A DNA stretch of 64,000 nt from Paramecium octaurelia. Taxonomy: Eukaryota > Ciliophora > Oligohymenophorea > Peniculida > Parameciidae. Position numbers and translations under genes: made by a program. The DNA lies in assembly GCA_905182995.1 (NCBI GenBank), contig CAJJDP010000088.1:205381-269380 (forward strand). Reading direction: 5' to 3'. Shown here piece after piece: positions 25,167 through 38,103 of this stretch; within the stretch, counting starts at the first letter, position 1; the number at the start of each line of letters is the position of its first letter. The notes beneath the pieces are model-generated. The model had not been told where the DNA came from, did not search any database, and saw nothing but the letters and a program-made list of their open reading frames with translations.

Positions 25167-25658
25167 ATGTCTACTCCATCGTATTTAGTCTTTATCGGAC
25201 TTATCCATTTTGAGAAGAAGGATTAAGAGAGAAAAATATTAAAGAAGGTAAGCTTAGCTTAAGTAGATGATAATGACATAATGGAGTATTTGAGAAATGA
25301 ATAGGAATACGAGAGAAAGAGGAACAAAGCTCAATCTCCCTTTTTGCATAGATTAGAGTAAAGTCCTGAGTATATATTGGTATTGTAGCCATCAGCAATG
25401 AATCAAGCGAGTTAAACATTAAGAGGACTAGAGGATCACATATCGTTGCACTTGCTTACTGAATTGCCTGAAGAGGAATGGAAATAGAGAGCAATAAAAA
25501 TACTGTTGACTTGGAATCTGTCAGAAAGGAAGGAATTAGAGGAATTTGTCAAAGGCAGTGAGCAAGTTGAGAAACACTTTATGGAATTTGGAGTTTTCTT
25601 TTTAGTATCTGCGGTTATTGGATATGTGATGATATTGGTGATGAAACATATGATTTGA
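25167..25658 (+). CDS. Small tail-anchored membrane protein, unrecognised
   Basis: A complete 163-residue, intron-free frame. The first 130 residues are charged and helical (KSLAQ-type and ELPEEEWKQRAIKILLTW segments), and the C-terminus is a single hydrophobic helix (FGVFFLVSAVIGYVMILVM) followed by only KHMI, the layout of a tail-anchored protein inserted after translation. SNARE-like or peroxin-like roles are possible but no heptad layer or family motif is clear. It converges with the Rab gene, 39 bp between stops. The antisense frame over this gene is a shadow. Confidence 0.75.
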
Positions 25659-25697
25659 GGAAGAATAGACATTTATAATTTTAGAACAATATTGAAT

Positions 25698-26386
25698 TCA
25701 ACAGCATCCTCCTTCTTTTTTCTTTTTTTTATTTTAGTCTTCTACAGTAACTTTGACACTAGGATTTTAGGGCCTTTCTGCTTTCTTACCTTCAACTAAT
25801 TTGTTTTGTTCTTCATATAAAATCTGCTCAGCAATCGAGACAAACAATTCCTGGATTCCCTTGTTCTCCTTGCAACTGGTGAGCTTGAGAGAAGCCCCAA
25901 TTTGCTAGAATAAGCATTTCTAATTACTTAGGCATAATTGTTTGCTTCATCATATGACACTTTCTCGTCTTCGATCAAATCATTTTTATTTCCCACTAGA
26001 ACTTAGACTAAAAGTGTAATAGGAGATCATACTTATCTTTTTAGGGCCATGAGCTTTTAATTCGTTAACCCATGATTTCAGCACATCAAAGGAATCCTTA
26101 TGTGTAATATCGTAAACTATCAATGCAACTTGAGCCTCTAAAAATAAATGAGCACAAAACCTCTATAGTACAAGGGAGTGAGTGACTTGTACTTTTCTTG
26201 TCCAGCAGTGTCCCAAATCTGAAATTTAAAATTGATTCCATTGACTTCTATTGTTCTAGCCATAAAAGCTGCTCCCAAAGTGGATTCGTGAGTGACTTTA
26301 AATATATCTGAACAGAATCTAAGCACAATCGAACTCTTGCCTACTCCTGAATCTCCTAACAATACGACCTTAACTTCACGATTCAT
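25698..26386 (-). CDS. Rab GTPase, Rab5-like
   Basis: 205 residues from four exons (introns of 23, 25 and 23 nt, each restoring frame). All G-boxes are present: P-loop GDSGVGKSS, effector region ESTLGAAF, switch [21 protein letters not shown], base-recognition GNKNDL, and TSCKENK in the SAK position. The C-terminus ends GGCC, a double-geranylgeranylation signal. The effector sequence (ESTLGAAF) and the RG-x-QxA-type stretch after switch II resemble the Rab5/Rab21/Rab22 group, which acts on early endosomes and phagosomes. The catalytic Gln of switch II is intact, so it should cycle normally. Exact subfamily needs a tree. Confidence 0.93.
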
Positions 26387-26923
26387 TATTTAATTAATTG
26401 AACAATGTTATAGAATATAAAAATAAAAGTCCTCATAAAAAAATGTGGAATAGCCGTAAATTACATCAAAACCAAGAATTGTTGAGTTCATGAATGATCA
26501 TTCCATTATTACTAACTATTTTAATCACAAAAAAGATTTTAAACTTAAATGATTTATAAGTAATTATAAATTTGAATATTCCTAGAAATTAATATTGGCA
26601 TGCCATTTAGAACATTTCATATTGATGATTACTAAAGATACAGTGTAAAAATTAAATTCTAATGATTTGATTATAAAATATCTAATAAATTAACTTATGA
26701 TATTATATAGAGAATATAATTGATTTGAAGAATCAATTCATGGATGATAATTTGAATCTGATTCTATGAATTAAGATGATCTCTTTAATTATGAAATGAT
26801 AATTAAGTATTAGATTTTTCTTTTATCACTTAAATTTTTCACAATTTCATGATGATAGAAAAATAATTAATCTATTGAATTCTTACAAATATTATTTAAA
26901 TTAATTAATATATATTTATATAT
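26387..26923. other. Intergenic, AT-rich
   Basis: About 540 bp of very AT-rich DNA between the Rab start and the 3' end of the TPS-like gene; presumably holds the Rab promoter. I see no gene. Confidence 0.5.
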
Positions 26924-29900
26924 TCAAATAGTCTTAAATAATTAAATAAGTTCTTGTTGATTATTTAGATAATAATTCGCATATGATGGCATAAGTCCCT
27001 GGGAAACTGAAAATAGACTAGCATTCTATTAGATACAACAAAAAATATACTTCACTAAAATACTTTCTACTCTAAGTAATAACTTTAAAGTGAGAGAAGA
27101 TATCCTCGTTTTGTATTCCCCTTGCTATAATAAGTGCGAAATCCAATTTGCCTCTTTATAAATTCTCCTTCTGCATAATGATTTCCAAAATCATTCCTTT
27201 ATTTAGATTTTTAGGACTTACTTCTACTGAATGAGATCCTACAATTAATTAGAATGTTGGGTATCTATCCACTATGATTTAGACATTTTCAACTAAATCC
27301 TAGATCAGCTACTAAACGTATTCATCTGAATTCATAAGCTTCAAGCATATGGAACTTTCTTTGGACTCAATCAAAGCTCCTTCTGTTTTCATGGCATATT
27401 AATTGAATATCTTTCTTACTTGAATTAGACATTAGTAATCTAAATTAAATAGGGCATTCCACTGCAATTAGTCTGATCTATACAAAAACCCATTTTCTGC
27501 AAATAGACTTAAATTGTAGCCACTAAAAATAGAGGACAATTCATTAAATAATCCACCTGAAACAATATACACTTTATTCATCTTTGACAATTCCTTAATT
27601 CTGTTTAATAGCTCTTATTCAACTTATCTAATCATAACTGCCTCCTCATTCCCTTTCAAATGAGGACTCTGCTGAAGGAAATGCTTGGGCTTGTAATCAA
27701 TAAAATATTAATCTGTAACAATTGTTTCAAACTCTATTATAATGATTGGCTTAGTCGATTACTAATAAGCTTTTGCCACAGAGGAGATATCCAGATGCTG
27801 AAATTTCAAATTATGTGCCACTTTAATCATCAATCCATCTTGAATACGTAGACTAATCTAAGCAAATTTGAGCATTGAAACAGCCTTCTTGGCATCAATA
27901 AAAATATTTTCAATCCATTAAGATGTTTAGTTTTGTCGAATTATCAATTAATCTTTATCGACTTTAAGTTTGTGCAATTAAGTAAATTAATATTATTTGT
28001 TTATTACTTTTATTAATAAATCTGTGAACTTCTCTTTAAAATCAATATGTGAAAATACATTGAATGTTACTATCGATTGAAAGCCACGATGATAACAACT
28101 TGAATCACTAATCAAAGCAATGGGCATTTTGTTTAAATGAATATACTCCGATAAATAAAAGTCATGTCTACCACTATATTTACATTGCAGATAAATCTTA
28201 GCCTTTGCAAATACTTTGAAACGATGTTTAGAATCCATTTCCTCTTCGATCAATTTGACAAAGTAGTTGTCTCTATTGGGGTATAGATATGAATTGATTT
28301 GTTCAATCTGATTTAACAATGAGACCCTTTGCTCATTAATATCGTGATCTTCAAAGGCCTTCAAGAGAATCTGTATGTATTTGATATGAGGATTCTTCTA
28401 GATGATATCAGTTTCCTTAATGAATTTGAAAAGATGCCTAAATTTCAATTCAACTCCTGATTGATGTCCATATGTATCGACTCCCACTATTTTTATTTCG
28501 TTATTATTTTCTACCTTATCATAATGAAGTTCAGCAATTTCATATCGTTTTTCTCCACAAGCTGTGAGTTCTATGCCTGGATTTTGTAGTTTCACCAAGA
28601 TTTCTCTTCCATAGTAGTGGAATGCCAAATTACCTTTAAATGAGTGATACTCAACCTTATAGATATCCTTCATAACAGATAAGAATTCATTAGCAATTTT
28701 ATAATTACTAAAACAAATGACATTGGCATGTAGAAATGAGTTGATGATTTCATGGAAGAATGGAATCAATTTCAAATTGTCTAGATGAGGGAACAATCTA
28801 TTGTAAAAGATCACCAAAGGCAATCTAGTAAATTTGTGATTCACAAAGATTTGACTCAAATATAATAATCTATAATCTGCTATCAATGCAATTGAATGTT
28901 GATTGATGTGAGGTTTGATTTCCTGAAAGAATTCATCATTGAGCTTTTTAAAGCATTCTTGCATGTAATCTGAATACTCAAGGGCTGCTAGTTTTGTAAT
29001 ACTGACATCATTGTTCATAATGGGTTGATATAATTTGCTACAGAATTCTTTGTTGAAATAATCCAAGCATTCCTGATTGACAAACACAGGAACAAATCCA
29101 AATTGTTTTAAAAAATTCTTTAATTCCACACTTTAGTCAGTAATCTTCTCTCCTCCTTCATTCAATACTATGGGCAATCCAAACCAAATTCTTTTAAATT
29201 GTTGAACTCCGAATAACAAATGCAAACTAAATGAGTGCTGGAAATTACTCCTTTAGTAAGATCCATCAGTTTATTTAATTACAACTATAGGTAGATAATA
29301 TGTTGATATCAATAATGAATCCTCGTCACTAAGTCCAATCAAGGGGTCATCATTTATTTCATATAAAATGTCATTTTAACTAAAATTCTTCAGTTGTCTG
29401 AATTTGGGATTCTCCGTATACAATTAATAAAGTGATGAAAATTCGCTATCCTTATTTAGCTCCACAGTTGGTTTCTTTTTGTCCTCCTCCGATTCCGAGC
29501 TGTCTGAATCGTTTCTGTTTGCTATCTCCTTGGCAAAACTATCAAACCCATCCACAGAGTCCTCTGAATCGTCATTGGCCTAATTGAATGGATCGAATTG
29601 ATCACTCAATCTTGGCTTAGTATATTAACTCAATATTTCCTGATCCAAACACACACTCGACTTAAACCTCTTTTCAATGTATTCCTTCCCTTCGTAATTA
29701 TTCCATTCGGCTGTCAATATTACTTTCCAGTATCTGCACCTGTACTTTCGATTCTAAGGTAATTCTTCCCAAATTGCTGTTCCATTATCTAAAATCACAA
29801 ATTTAAACTCCAACTTAGTCCCTGAATCAATCACAACACCTTACCTTGCTTAAATGCTATAGGTTTTTCAGCCACCCATTTCGGAAATATTTAAGGATCT

Positions 29901-30028
29901 GTTTTTAGAATGCACGTGCATTTCTCATTCCAACTACCCAATTCAGCTTGGTTGCCAATTACTCCAACAACCTAAGAAAGAGTTGTTCTTACAGACACAT
30001 GAAATAATACTGAACATTCTGTATTCAT
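26924..30028 (-). CDS. CBM20 - trehalose-6-phosphate synthase-like - phosphatase-like protein, active sites degenerate
   Basis: About 1,000 residues in three parts. The N-terminal 110 residues form a starch-binding CBM20 domain (VVGVIGNQAELGSWNEK, FPKWVAEKPIAFK, EFKFVILDNGTAIWEELPQN). The middle is a GT20 glycosyltransferase fold (RIWFGLPIVLNEGG, GFVPVFVNQECLDYFNKEFC, FHYYGREILVKLQNPGIE). The last 300 residues resemble trehalose phosphatase (ENGFLYRSDQLQWN, VEVSPKNLNKGMILEIIM, and a final exon ending YYLNNQQELIQLFKTI after a 25-nt intron at 27026-27050). Key residues are missing: GT20 VDRxxYxKG reads VDTYGHQSG, the DGMNL loop is lost, and the phosphatase DxDxT nucleophile motif reads EFETI. 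This suggests a polysaccharide-bound regulator rather than an enzyme, as for plant class II TPS proteins; that role is inference. Confidence 0.85.
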
Positions 30029-30711
30029 TTTATTATTTATTAATGATATCATATTTCTGTTACAAAGTCAATCTCATACATATTTATATTCAATTAGCTA
30101 ATTTTATATATGTTTATTTCAATTAATCAGCTAACAAAATCTTTGAAACCCTTTTGTATAACAAAGATGATTGAATCTCAAAATTATTGAATTATCCAAT
30201 TGGAATCATTACTTTTTCAGATTTTCACATTTTTTAAAATAATTAAAATTTCTAATAAGATTTTGGGAGTGAGATAAAATTAGACAAGAATTTATTGTTC
30301 ACTTTATTTAATTATAGAACTTTCTTTTTACTAGCTTTACTTCATTTTTTAATGTTTAAAATGTTAATAAATATTTATGTTAATTTTTTCATCAACATCC
30401 ATTAATAATTGCTTAAAATAAAAGAAGTAAAAAGAATTAATGATTTTAATAGTAGAAAGAATTCTATTATTTTATTTTCTCCATTATTATCCTTTCTAAA
30501 TTAAATTTTGCTTATTAAACTATTTTGTCTTGCAATTCAACTTATCGTAATTTATTTAATGTTCATAAAACTTACATCCATTTTACCCAATATAATTAAA
30601 TACACACCTATTTTTTATAATATGGGCCAAGTGCTTTGGGTCCATTTTCTCTATAAAATTATCAATAAACATGAACATGCTATTATCAATAAAAAATACA
30701 CAAATAAAGAA
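30029..30711. other. Intergenic, AT-rich
   Basis: About 680 bp between the TPS-like gene start and the 3' end of the second channel. A plus-strand open frame around 30508-30819 runs into the channel's coding region and looks like a shadow. Confidence 0.5.
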
Positions 30712-33700
30712 TCACAAAATGGGCTACTTTTCACCCACTGCAGAGAGGATTATTTTGACATCTTCTTCTTGAATGGAGAATGGCGAAGCACCTTGATAGA
30801 TTGGCAATTCAATATTTGATTAATTTTAACTTTCATTTGTGTGATGATGCTTTTTGTTATCAAAATTATAATTGAAAGTCGCCTCTTCACATGATGGCTC
30901 CAACATTTCTGGTTCCATAAGGTCATTAACATTGTTCTTATCACTAATAATAAAAAAGGGGAATAGTTACTTCTATTCTAGTTCAGTATGTCTAGATATA
31001 GCATCGTCTGAAAATTGATTCTATTTGTTTGATAGCTTTCTTATGAGGATCCTGCTATATGATTGCCAAGATTTGAAGAGAATCAACACAGTAAGATAAT
31101 CATGGAGAATATTGAAATTAGCCTTTAATTAAAGTGCCGAACTGATGTTCGATCTTTCAATATGTCTATTTTTCCTGTAATACATTAGACGTAATTGCAT
31201 TTCTTTGTTGAACTACTTAATTTATTTGATAGAATCGTGACTGCCTTCCTTGAATACATCATCATGGAATTTCACTCTGAACAATTCATAAATCAATTGA
31301 TTGTATTGAATGTAACCGTGAAGATCGCTATAAATAAATCTAAAGGAATTACCATTTTAATTTAAATGATGATGCAATCTTAGCAACATCCCAAAGATTC
31401 TCTTCCTCTCCTCCCCCTAGTGGTTTGCCAATATCTAACAGGAATTTGCATAAGAATTTATAATGCATGGTTTACCCTTGCGTTTCAGAGGAGTACTTGC
31501 ACCAAATAGTTTTAATTTTATCAATATTTTCTACATAAGATTGAATGGGTGAGTCTTATAATTGGAAAAAGGATTCAAACTGTTCTACCAAACTTAACAA
31601 AAAGAGTGTTAAAAGAACATAAGTGGAAAAGAACATGAATAAGAAGAAGTAGATTTGACTAGCAAATGATCCACAATATTTAGGATCTTCCCAACATAAT
31701 GGATTGTAATGCATTGTGTCTGTCATAACTGTTCTCCAATCATCACCTGATGCACATTTGAAGAGTGTCATCATGGCACTGGCAGCTGTCATAAAGTTAA
31801 GTTAGTCATCCAACACTTATCCTTTATCTATTGTACCAAATAACTGACAACCAAATAAAGCAAATACTAGCATTGTGATTATCAAAATAGAAAAGATCTT
31901 GCCCAGATATGGCAATGCAAATAGAATCACATTAATCAATCTTTGTAAATTGATAAATCCTTAGAATATCAGTATGATTCTTAGACTTCTTAAGGAGAAG
32001 AACAACCTAAGTAATTAGTATCCACTATCATTAGGAGTTGACTTATAATATATCATAATCCAATCCACTGAGTAGTCTGCAACGAAATCTATGATTGCAA
32101 TCACTATTAAGAAGAAATAAAATCTTCTCCAATAATTATCAAAAAATCTATTCACTCCCAAGGCCAAAAACAATAGGATAATCCAAACTAGATATATTCC
32201 ACTTAATGCATTATGGACATCATTAATAGCTCTGAAGTACTCATCACTCATTTCTGATGTGAACATCAATAGGATGATGAAATCAACCCACAGAAGTAGA
32301 AATAAACATTTCTAAAGTGTTGCACTACTTGTAATATCAGAAGATATCTTTCTTATTCCACTGGTGGGCGGAGTTGAGAATTACGGAAAATCCTTTATTA
32401 GCATGGATGATATTTCTTTAAATTCCTTTTGTGATTGTGTGACTTCAGTGTTTTCAATTTCCTTCTGATTTTTCTTGAGATTTGTATAAAGCACTCCTGT
32501 GAAAAGACTCAAGAAGAACATTGAGCCAATGAATACAAAAAGCAGGAAGAAGATGTAAGTAACCACATATGAATTGAATCCCTAAGGACCTATCGAAGCC
32601 ACTTAACTATTCTCAGCAACTTAATAAATTTCTCCCCATCCATCCAAAGAGGCAGTGACAAATAATGTGGGAATGGCAATCGTAATGTTATCGAAATTAT
32701 GTTTATAATTGACCCATATTTTACCTTCTCCTAGACAAGTTTCTTTATTCACTTCAAAAGCCATTTTATCTTCGCAATATCCAAATTATTATTCGAACAG
32801 TATAATGCCATACACTCCAAACATTATCCACACTGACAATAGAGTGATTAAGACATTGAAAATATCAAACAAGGATCTTCCAATGGCCTCTCTTAAATTT
32901 GTCAACCAACTCAATCTATACATCAATTTCATTGGTCTGAAGTAGCCTAAATAAAGTAGGATTTTGAGGATAGGCTTGAAATCTTCAGGGTTACTACCAA
33001 ATGCTATGATATTAGAGACCTGATAGATGAAGTCAAAAACTTAGAATGTGGATACTAAGTAGGACCCTTTATCCATGAACAATCCCTTTGCAATTACATT
33101 GAATATTGTATCTGCCAATTGAATTATATTGCATGAGAATTACAGAGTGTCTGGATATGATTCACTATCTGTTTCGTAATCATTATAGGTTTTTAGGATG
33201 AAAGCTATGATAGACAGATACGTAACAATGTCCATTAAATAGACGTAAATCATGGATGTAGTTATGTGAGTTAATACAGTACGAAATAGATTGTCTTTCT
33301 CAAATAAAAACAGAGATGATTCGCATTCTATGCCCTCATATAATTTTGGTGTTCTTGATAACAGTCTTCTATTAATTTATTCTAAAAATATCTTGATTTT
33401 AATATTTACTTATTGACTTAATCAAGTTGTAGATTAAATTGGGCTTAGATTTATTGAATTCCTCATTGGTCAAATTCTTATTCGTATATATTGATTCCTA
33501 AAAGGTCTCAACTAATTGCATTTGTATTTCATCCGAGTTCTGTGTAATATGCTACAATTATTCATTAATGTTCTTCTGCATTTCATTTTGAATTTCCTCC
33601 ACTGGCTAATCTAAATACTTTCCAAATCCATCCAATAACACAGCCATAACCAAACCATAAGTTAGATAATTTAAAATTAGAACCATGGAAAATGAGTAGA

Positions 33701-36700
33701 TGATGGAGAATGTAAAATCAATGTCACTTCCAATCACGTACACACCATACCAATCATCATTTGTCATAATATTGAAGATTGTCATAAATGACTTAAAGAT
33801 ATTCTCATAAGAATGCAATTATCCAAGGGTATCATTTTAATCGAATTTCCCGACATACATTTCCATTCCAGTTAGAGCATACATGAATATCACTAAAAAC
33901 ATAAGGAAAGCCAAATAGATGTATTAATCGAAAGTCATAGAAGCAATATGACCAATTGTGATTGCCATCTTATTATATTTAAGACATCTATAGAACAGCA
34001 AACATTTTGTGCCTCTAATTAATCTCAAATTCTATTCACTCAAATAGGTTGTCATATAATCACTGATAGTCAATTCAAAAAAGTTGATGATCACAATTGC
34101 AGATTATAATATTAGATCAGGAGACCTTAAAAGATCTTTGAATCTAAAACCCAAAAATCTCATTACTAATTCAAAGCATAAAAATATTGTTGAGATATCC
34201 TCCACTTTTGATATTATATTGATATCAACAATTCCTTAAAGCGATAGAAATGTAAAATTGTTAAGGATTACTAAATCAAAGAAGAATTGACTAAATCTGC
34301 TAGTAGCTATTATATATGCATATTTTTATGACATTATGTACAATCCTGTAACTCCATTAATCCAAATAATTATATCAACTTTGTTAAGCAATTATAAAAC
34401 TATATGAAAATACAGCAATCTCTTTTTATTGGTTTCAAGCACATCTTTACCAGACCAATTATGTTTGGTAATGGTTTTGTGATTTTAGTACTCCTTCATT
34501 CTCATGCCCTAATATTTGAATTTGTTTGACACCTGATTGTGAATTACTAAGGGGATTTTTTAATTCATTTTTTCATTAACTCTTTTATAATTTAGGTAAT
34601 ATCCTTAAACATATATACAATGCTATCCATTCTTTATAATAGAAAATTCTTTATATTAGGTTTCAACAATCTAAGAGGCTTTCATTTTATTAAATAATTT
34701 ATGCCCAACCTTCTCAAAATTAATAATAGAATCTGTGCTCTACTCAGCCTTCTTTTGATAAATGCTCAGAAAGGGAGATGAGGCCTTGCTCTTTGTAGGA
34801 AAACTAGATTTTGCAAATTGAGTTTTGCCATACAGTTTTTCCTTCTCAATTTTCATCTGATGATAAACCATCTTGAATTTTGTGGATCTTATCTTTTCTA
34901 GATTAAAGTTCTTTTCCTTCTGAATTAAATCCTACTAATCACTAAATATAATCAAAATGATAATTACATAAATCTGAGTAAGATTTCATTCTACGAACTA
35001 TAATTTTGCTTGACATCCTTATTCACTTGGGGTTATAATCTTGAAAATTTGATAGTTTTTAATTTTTCAATAACCTTCATTTTGAATTCATTATCAGTAT
35101 AATTTAGTGCTTTGATTTTCTTAATTAAGGCATCTAGAAGATCAAATTTTGGTAGTAGGAACCTCTTCCAAGTGAAACTGGTTATATATTCAATGAATGG
35201 TAGCTTAACGATTCCACTTTCCATTTGTTTTTATTTGGCAGATAAGGTTCTTTCAGTTTGATATGACTTCTTAAAGCTAGAAGGATCTTCAATAGAATAT
35301 TTGACAAATGATGCTTCATTTAAATTGGTTCTGTATTTCTTGATCACCTTATAGATACCAATTTCTCGCAAATGTGCAACATCCAGTATTTCTATTAGAT
35401 TTTTTTCTGGATATTCCTCCTCTTCCTTCAATCTCTTCTAGATTTCCCTCTCCTCTTCTCTTTTCTTATTTTCTTGCGTTGCCTCTGAATAGTGAACCTT
35501 CAACACTGCAATTACGATGTTGAATCCGAAGAACCCTCCAATAAAGATGATCAGCAAATAATAGAGCCAAACCCAGGGATGAAATATCCTCATTGTAAAA
35601 AACATCACCCAACTCCAATCATCCATTGTAATTGTTCTTAGAATTTATCCTAAAGAACCAATCAAATTATTGAATGAAGTTGGCATCTTGGGAGTGTAAT
35701 CACTATACATACAATGCATATCGGAGGGACATTGACCTTAATTGCATTATATCCAACCCTCAGTTTCATCGCCATTCTCATATTGACATCTATAATTGAA
35801 CAACCCTTGGAATAGAAATATACCCATCGATGCGAATATCAACGAAAACAGTATCACTATCATCAATGCTTCCACCAAGAACCTAAATGATTATCTCAGT
35901 GCAGTCATCATTACATTCAATCCCTGGAATATATTTGTCAGATACATCAATAGTGTTACCAATCTTAGAGGTGATATATCAATGATGATGATTTCAGGGT
36001 AGTAAAGATTCATTGCAGTGAAGAATATTAGTACAAAATCATAGATGTTTTCCATATTTCTAAAAAAAGCATAATCATTAAAAAACACTCCACTTGCTAT
36101 AATTCTCAATCCTATTTCAGAAATAAATAGTATCATAACTACTTCCTCTATGTTATCAGTATCTGTTCTTCCGTTTGTTTTTACAACTATATACAATACA
36201 ACATTAAATAAGATCAGAAAAGTCATCAAAATTTTGAATAAAAAATTGTTAACTATTTTTCTTGCCATTATTGGAATACTGTATATGAGATATATAAAGC
36301 TCTTTCGTAGATTTAACAATGGTAAATTGTCATTATATTTCTTTTTAAATTTAAAAAAATTACTTGCAACTCATAATTTAATCTTTGAAATTCCGATAGT
36401 TTCACTAATCTTACATAGTATGGGTCCTTCATGGTATTCCTTTTTATTAGTTTTGCATGCCTACGTGTGATTTTCTCGTATTCGATATCATTTAAATTTT
36501 CAGGTTCTACCTCTTATTAGGGATTTAGTGCATTTAGGAGATCCATAGCAATTCTTAGTTTTTCAGGATCTGGCTCTGGTTTTTATTACATATTGAGTTG
36601 ATGGGAGGCTGAAGATATAAATTTGGAATAGACATGGATGGATTTATGTAGTGTGTGATTATTAACTCTGTCTTCAACCATGTCTTCTCTTTCAATGCTT

Positions 36701-36720
36701 TGGAGTGAATACTCAGACAT
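30712..36720 (-). CDS. Four-domain voltage-gated cation channel alpha subunit (CaV/NaV type), copy 2
   Basis: About 6.0 kb on the minus strand, starting MSEYSLQSIERED at 36720, with mini-introns (for example 23 nt before KYNDNLPLLNLRKSF, and 27 nt near the C-terminus). Four channel repeats are present. Pore loops read TMDDWSW (near 35615), TNDDWYG (near 33750), SLDGWGE (near 32645) and SGDDWRT (near 31735), again Asp at all four filter positions. Repeat IV carries the same Cys-rich extension as copy 1 (NPLCWEDPKYCG). Repeat I-to-IV order and motifs match the channel at 11835-18730, so the two are paralogues; copy 2 keeps Trp in the repeat IV filter where copy 1 has Leu. The last exon is acidic and histidine-containing (KKHHHTNES). 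Confidence 0.9.
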
Positions 36721-36780
36721 TTTTGAATTATCGAAATTTCTCTCATAATTACTGTCTTATGGGAATGTTTCCCTACACAA

Positions 36781-37495
36781 TCAATCACTTAATTTACTCG
36801 TGAAATTGAATTCGATTAAATTGATCAAAAGAACCCTATCGTTATTTGTAACCTCGGTCAAAACTTGAGTTCTTGAATTTTTCTGGTGTTTAATGCTCAT
36901 TTGAATGATGACTACTATATATAAATAAAATAACTGATCGTTATCCACATGACTCTGCACTACCTATTTCTGTTTGTTGTCATCTTCAATGTATTTGAAT
37001 GACTCTACTTTTCTCATAAGAAAAATATATTAAAATATTAAAATAATATAATAATGCCATTAAAATGCATAATCACTTACAAAATGTGGATTTAATCAAA
37101 TCGTGCAATTACTTAAAGTCATCTTTAACTTCATTTGTTTCGACACATTCAATCTTATGTTGTTCACACTCTTGTTCAATCTTCTTAGAGTCAATCAAAT
37201 TAAAGACTTATTTCTGAAAACGCTTGCTTATTGAATGTTTCTAAACTCATATTTTGGATACATCATACAGCCTCTAAGAACTCATCAACATTCTAACTCA
37301 TCTCTTCAGCCAATACCCTCTTTCTATTCGTTGACTATTGCATCTATTTTAAAATCTCATTTCTAGTTTAAGTAATCTGGAGTGAAATGTCATGCAATTT
37401 CTGTCCCTTCAACCCATCCAGGCAATCATTTACATTCAAGTATGTTCCTAATATTCTGACAATTGAGTACTTTGAGTATTGATTGGTAAAAACAT
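36781..37495 (-). CDS. Small coiled-coil protein, unrecognised
   Basis: Helical, charged sequence (QMQQSTNRKRVLAEEMSQNV, then after a 28-nt intron KHSISKRFQKQVFNLIDSKK) ending in TGA at 36781, only 60 bp from the start of the second channel on the same strand. A further exon (MRKVESFKYIEDDNKQKQVV onward) follows an intron whose limits I could not fix; it may be unusually long (about 68 nt). The start at 37495 is tentative. No domain recognised. Confidence 0.45.
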
Positions 37496-38103
37496 AAATA
37501 TATTATATCAAACTAAATATTATTAAATTATACCCTGTAAAGATTTAATATAAGAAAGAACAAGAAAGACTATTATACTAAAAGTTGAACTCTATTTGAA
37601 TACAATACGAGGACCTACTCATTATTCATTAGTTTTATTACAATGCCTAAAAAGATGATTAGAGGATTATAATTTAAAATTTAAGAAAACACGAAATACC
37701 ATGGAGATACATAAAATTTAATTGAAATTGAATGATTATGATAAGATGGTATTGACTGAATTATATAATTCTTATTTATGTCAAAACTATTTTAATAGTA
37801 ATGGATAGCTAGTATATGTATTGAAATCTTGAGAGATTTAAATGGAAAAAATGTTTTTAATTTGTGATGATTGATGTTTTGAAGTGTTCAGAAAGCGATA
37901 CTATATTTGATGGATGTAGTTAAAATTAAATTTACAATCAGGAAAGATTTATTCTAATTTTAGAATGATTAAAGCAAATATGACAAATGTTTAATGGTTC
38001 TGGGAGTTTAGCTAAATTGTTATGTATCTAAATTTAGAAAATGCTTATATTAAAGTTTTATTTAAAATCATGTTATATATGATTTATTATATTTAATTTT
38101 ATA
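37496..38103. other. Intergenic with TGA-broken open segments
   Basis: About 600 bp between divergent genes. Plus-strand segments read like protein (LNDYDKMVLTELYNSYLCQN near 37723-37790; VLKCSESDTIFDGCSQNQIY near 37878-37940) but are short, in different frames and interrupted by TGA. No gene called. Confidence 0.35.

Larger units (their letters stand above)
22708..25474. repeat. Direct 1,383-bp duplication around an N: assembly overlap 1
   Basis: Bases 22708-24090 are repeated at 24092-25474, offset 1,384, with a lone N at 24091 between them. Equal lengths and matching ends show there are no net indels. The first copy ends abruptly inside the tail-anchored protein gene, while the second continues into unique sequence. 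This is the pattern of two contigs joined without merging their overlap, not a biological repeat. Confidence 0.93.

Noticed and set aside
23817..25672. Minus-strand frames antisense to the tail-anchored gene
   Set aside because: The plus-strand frame is complete, with a clear C-terminal anchor; the minus frames exist because TGA is rare there.
30508..30819. Hydrophobic plus-strand frame MLIKLFCLAIQLIVIYLMFI
   Set aside because: Runs into the antisense of the last channel exon and has the look of AT-rich non-coding DNA.
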